Assembly: GCA_001898095.1 (NCBI GenBank)
Contig: MKSH01000023.1
Coordinates: 4,068-13,617, forward strand
From: Solirubrobacterales bacterium 70-9
GTDB taxonomy: Bacteria > Actinomycetota > Thermoleophilia > Solirubrobacterales > 70-9
Direction: 5' to 3'
DNA: 9,550 bases
A model generated the notes under the pieces. It was not told the origin of the DNA. It saw nothing but the letters and a program-made list of their open reading frames with translations, and did no database searches. The position numbers were made by a program, and so were the translations under genes. This document shows, one piece after another, positions 7,454 through 9,550 of this stretch (position 1 is its first letter; each line of letters begins with the position of its first letter).

Positions 7454-9280
7454 CTACTCGATGACGGTGACGACGCCTTTGCTGCCGTCGACCTTGACCA
7501 GCTGGCCGGTCTTGATCGCTTTCGTCCCGAAGCCGGTGCCGACCACGGCAGGGAGGCCGTACTCGCGGGAGACGATCGCGGCGTGGGCCATGATCCCGCC
7601 GATGTCGGAAACGGCAGCCGAGATCTTGGTGAAGACCGGCGCCCAGCTCGGCGCCGTGATCGGGCAGATCAGGACCTCGCCCTCCTGCACCTGATCGAGT
7701 TCGGCCGGGGTGAAGATCACCCGCGCCGGGCCTTCCACCGAGCCGGGGGAGGCGGCGACGCCGTGGAGTTCCCCGGAGCCGTCGCCGCTGCCGTCGCCGG
7801 CACCGAGCCAGCGCTGGATCGTGTCGTCGTTGACGCCCCAGAGCATCACCGTGAACGGCTCCGTCATCGAGTCGGGGACGGCGCCCAGGGCGGGCGGCGG
7901 CGACCACTCGTTGAGCGCCGCGAGGATGCGCTTGCGCTCGGCGATCTCGCGGGTCCAGTGCGCCCGCCCGTCGGGGGTCTCGGTCGCCCACCCGGTGAGC
8001 AGGTCCCAGAGCGCGCCGGAGACCTCATAGCGGTGCAGGTACCAGATGTCCCCCGGCTCGGCGAAGTAGCCGCGGTCGGCGAAGACGGCGCCGAGCTCGA
8101 GGATCTTGTTCCAGAGGCGGGTGTGGTGCTGGTGCTCGCAGTAGAAGTTGTGGTTCTCGACGAACGGGTAGACCATCCGCGCCAGCGCCACCAGTTCGTC
8201 GAAGGCCTTGCGGTCCTCGTCGCTCGGCAGCAGCTCGCGGTACTCGGCGGTGATCCGGTCGCGCTCCGACTCGACCTTCTCCAGCGGGCGCTCGATCGTC
8301 TCCCCCGCCTCGATCTTCTCCACGTAGGTGGCGATCAGGTCGAGCGGGTAGGAGAGGTCGTCGTTCCAGGCCGGGTCCTCGTGGGTCATCCCGGCGCCGG
8401 TCGCGAACCAGAACCACGGCTCGCGCGAACGGTCCAGCTCGGCCAGCCAGGCCTCGCCGCCGTCGAGCTTGCCGATCGCGGCGAGCACCGTCTCGGCGCC
8501 GCCGCCGGCCTTGATCGGCCCGGCCACCCCGCCCTCGACCGCCAGCCGGGCGAGCCGCTTCAGCTCGTCGTCGGGGCGGAACATGAGGATGTCGATCCCG
8601 GCCACCATCTGGGCGATGGTCTGGTCGCGGATGTCGGGGAAGACCTGCCGGCAGAAGTCACGGAAGGTGACGTAGGCGCCGTAGCCGAGGCCGAGCATCT
8701 CGAAGTGGAGGGGCCCGATCTTCATCATGTTCTCGAGCAGCCGGTTGTAGGTGGCGACCATCGCGAAGGCCGAGTTGCGGTCCTCGCCCGCCTGCACGCG
8801 CTCCAGCGGCTCATGGTCCGGCAACGGCGGGAACTCCAGCGACTCCAGCTCCTCGCGGGTGGCTTTCGCCTTTTCGACCCACTTGTCGTAGAGCTCCTGC
8901 CAGTTGGCGAAGTAGTGACCGGCGCGGGCCTCGAAGAGGGCGGCGCGACGCTCGATGTCGTCGGGATCGTCGACCAGGTTGGGCGAGATGTAGACGTAGC
9001 CGTTGACGACGCGGTGGTCGATGCCGAGCGCGGTCGGGACAACCATGTAGCGGGTCGTGTTCTGGTTCAGGATCAGGTGCGTCTGTTCCGGCATCACCAT
9101 GTCGAACGGGAACATCGCGCGCGGGTAGTGCATCGAGTCCCAGAACCAGAACTGGCCCTCCTCGACCTCGCGCCGGTCCTCGCCGAAGAGCATGTAGTGG
9201 GGGTAGAGACGCTCCCAACCCTCGGCCCCGGCGGGGGTCTCGATCGCGAAGGGACTGGTGAAGCTGCCGCCGTCTGCCAT
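7454..9280 (-). CDS. PEP-utilizing enzyme family protein with C-terminal phosphohistidine swivel domain, no ATP-grasp
   Basis: A 608-residue protein. Residues 1 to about 490 form a large, mostly helical region rich in Trp, Tyr, Phe and His (for example EGQFWFWDSMHYPRAMFPFD at 41-60 and FVENHNFYCEHQHHTRLW at 373-390). A Gly/Ser/Asp linker (GAGDGSGDGSG, 493-503) leads to the swivel domain at about 506-608. This domain has HGVAASPGSVEGPARV (506-521) and the phosphorylation motif SDIGGIMAHAAIVSREYGLP (558-577), in which His566 is the expected phosphohistidine. The ATP-grasp domain that charges this histidine in PEP synthase and rifampicin phosphotransferase is absent, and so is the PEP-binding barrel. 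Size and layout resemble the roughly 70-kDa histidine-bearing subunit of phenylphosphate synthase, which works with a separate ATP-grasp subunit. The substrate is unknown. ATG 9280 directly follows the TAG stop of the upstream small gene, with AAGGAGAG (9285-9292) before it. The 3' end converges on the hydratase gene, with a GGGCGCGCCC palindrome (7445-7454) at the junction. Confidence 0.85.
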   Translation of the reverse strand: MADGGSFTSPFAIETPAGAEGWERLYPHYMLFGEDRREVEEGQFWFWDSMHYPRAMFPFDMVMPEQTHLILNQNTTRYMVVPTALGIDHRVVNGYVYISPNLVDDPDDIERRAALFEARAGHYFANWQELYDKWVEKAKATREELESLEFPPLPDHEPLERVQAGEDRNSAFAMVATYNRLLENMMKIGPLHFEMLGLGYGAYVTFRDFCRQVFPDIRDQTIAQMVAGIDILMFRPDDELKRLARLAVEGGVAGPIKAGGGAETVLAAIGKLDGGEAWLAELDRSREPWFWFATGAGMTHEDPAWNDDLSYPLDLIATYVEKIEAGETIERPLEKVESERDRITAEYRELLPSDEDRKAFDELVALARMVYPFVENHNFYCEHQHHTRLWNKILELGAVFADRGYFAEPGDIWYLHRYEVSGALWDLLTGWATETPDGRAHWTREIAERKRILAALNEWSPPPALGAVPDSMTEPFTVMLWGVNDDTIQRWLGAGDGSGDGSGELHGVAASPGSVEGPARVIFTPAELDQVQEGEVLICPITAPSWAPVFTKISAAVSDIGGIMAHAAIVSREYGLPAVVGTGFGTKAIKTGQLVKVDGSKGVVTVIE

Positions 9281-9550
9281 CTAACTCTCCTTCAGTAGTT
9301 CGTCGAACCGCTCGATCGCCCCCGCCATCATCAGCATGGCGATGGGACCACCCTCCGGATGTCTCACACGCTCGCCCATCCAACGAAGCTTTTCCAGCGC
9401 CTTGTCCCGCGAGCAACGGCCGTTGCCGGCCCACCCGGCGACCAGCTCGGCGTTCGTCTCGAGGAAGGAGATCGAGTCGGCCGCCTGCATCAGGTCACCC
9501 TCCTCGCTGCCGCCGAACTCGTGTTCGCGGATCGGCTGCGCGACCGCGAT
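9281..9550 (-). CDS. Uncharacterised small protein, open at the right edge
   Basis: I do not recognise this protein. The frame stops with TAG at 9283-9281, immediately before the ATG of the swivel-domain gene, so the two are surely one operon and probably translationally coupled. Two starts are possible. ATG at 9490 has a strong GGAGG (9499-9503) eight bases upstream and gives 69 residues. The same frame, however, remains open to the window edge with GC-rich third positions and ordinary-looking sequence (QPIREHEFGGSEEGDL just before the ATG), so the protein may start beyond 9550 and be longer. The visible part is charged and probably helical, with no membrane segment, signal peptide or cysteine motif. 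Tight linkage suggests an accessory subunit of the phosphotransferase-like protein, or the tail of a larger partner. This is inference. The coordinates given cover the whole open part. Confidence 0.6.
   Translation of the reverse strand: MAVAQPIREHEFGGSEEGDLMQAADSISFLETNAELVAGWAGNGRCSRDKALEKLRWMGERVRHPEGGPIAMLMMAGAIERFDELLKES

Noticed and set aside
7442..7454. Palindrome GGGCGCGCCC at the convergent gene ends as a terminator.
   Set aside because: There is no loop and no U tract, and such G/C palindromes are common by chance in this composition.
7583..9298. Plus-strand open frame of about 570 codons opposite the swivel-domain gene.
   Set aside because: The translation is compositionally biased (Val/Gly/Arg/Asp/Leu) with no domain, while the minus strand carries the phosphohistidine motif and a coupled start.
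9491..9550. Stop codon TGA at 9492-9490 overlapping ATG 9490 (TGATG), suggesting a different upstream gene ending there.
   Set aside because: The corresponding frame reads as an Arg/Ser/Ala-rich shadow over the visible 60 bases, while the in-frame extension looks like ordinary protein. The window is too short to settle it, so this is noted only as an alternative.

Overview
The window is a GC-rich stretch, densely coded, with strongly GC-biased third codon positions, GTG starts and 4-base GTGA stop/start overlaps. This points to a high-GC actinobacterium-like chromosome. A Thermoleophilia/Solirubrobacterales-type host is a guess from general style, because no rRNA or other marker gene is present. 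Apart from one short palindrome, nothing looks mobile: there is no transposase, integrase, tRNA or CRISPR array.

Layout from left to right. (1) Positions 1-410, minus: the N-terminal part of a crotonase-fold (enoyl-CoA hydratase/isomerase family) gene that runs off the left edge. (2) Positions 411-615: a divergent control region with a good promoter for the crotonase gene and a small perfect inverted repeat. (3) Positions 616-1266, plus: a GntR-family regulator with an FCD ligand/metal domain. (4) Positions 1248-6706, minus: a compact operon read right to left, glcD-glcE-glcF-aceB. It encodes the three subunits of glycolate oxidase followed by an A-type malate synthase. glcD/glcE and glcE/glcF each overlap by GTGA, and the ribosome binding site of aceB overlaps the glcF stop. 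(5) Positions 6707-6748: a very short divergent promoter region. (6) Positions 6749-7441, plus: a 2-keto-4-pentenoate hydratase-like protein of the FAH superfamily. (7) Positions 7454-9550, minus: a 608-residue phosphohistidine swivel-domain protein (PEP-utilizing enzyme family without an ATP-grasp domain) preceded by a small protein whose frame stays open to the right edge.

The central operon makes metabolic sense. GlcDEF oxidises glycolate to glyoxylate, and malate synthase condenses glyoxylate with acetyl-CoA to malate, so two-carbon acids enter the TCA cycle. No isocitrate lyase is visible, so this malate synthase probably serves glycolate use rather than, or as well as, the glyoxylate shunt. 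The GntR/FCD protein next to it is in the same family as E. coli GlcC and is a candidate regulator, although it could equally serve the divergent crotonase gene.

The most unusual element is a 51-bp perfect palindrome (22-bp arms, 7-base loop) inside glcE. It is exactly 17 codons long, stays in frame, has atypical codon use and sits where homologues would be expected to have a short connecting loop. It looks like a palindromic element inserted into a protein-coding gene, comparable in concept to the Rickettsia palindromic elements. The second interesting item is the split phosphotransferase-like protein at the right end, whose ATP-grasp partner and substrate are not in view.
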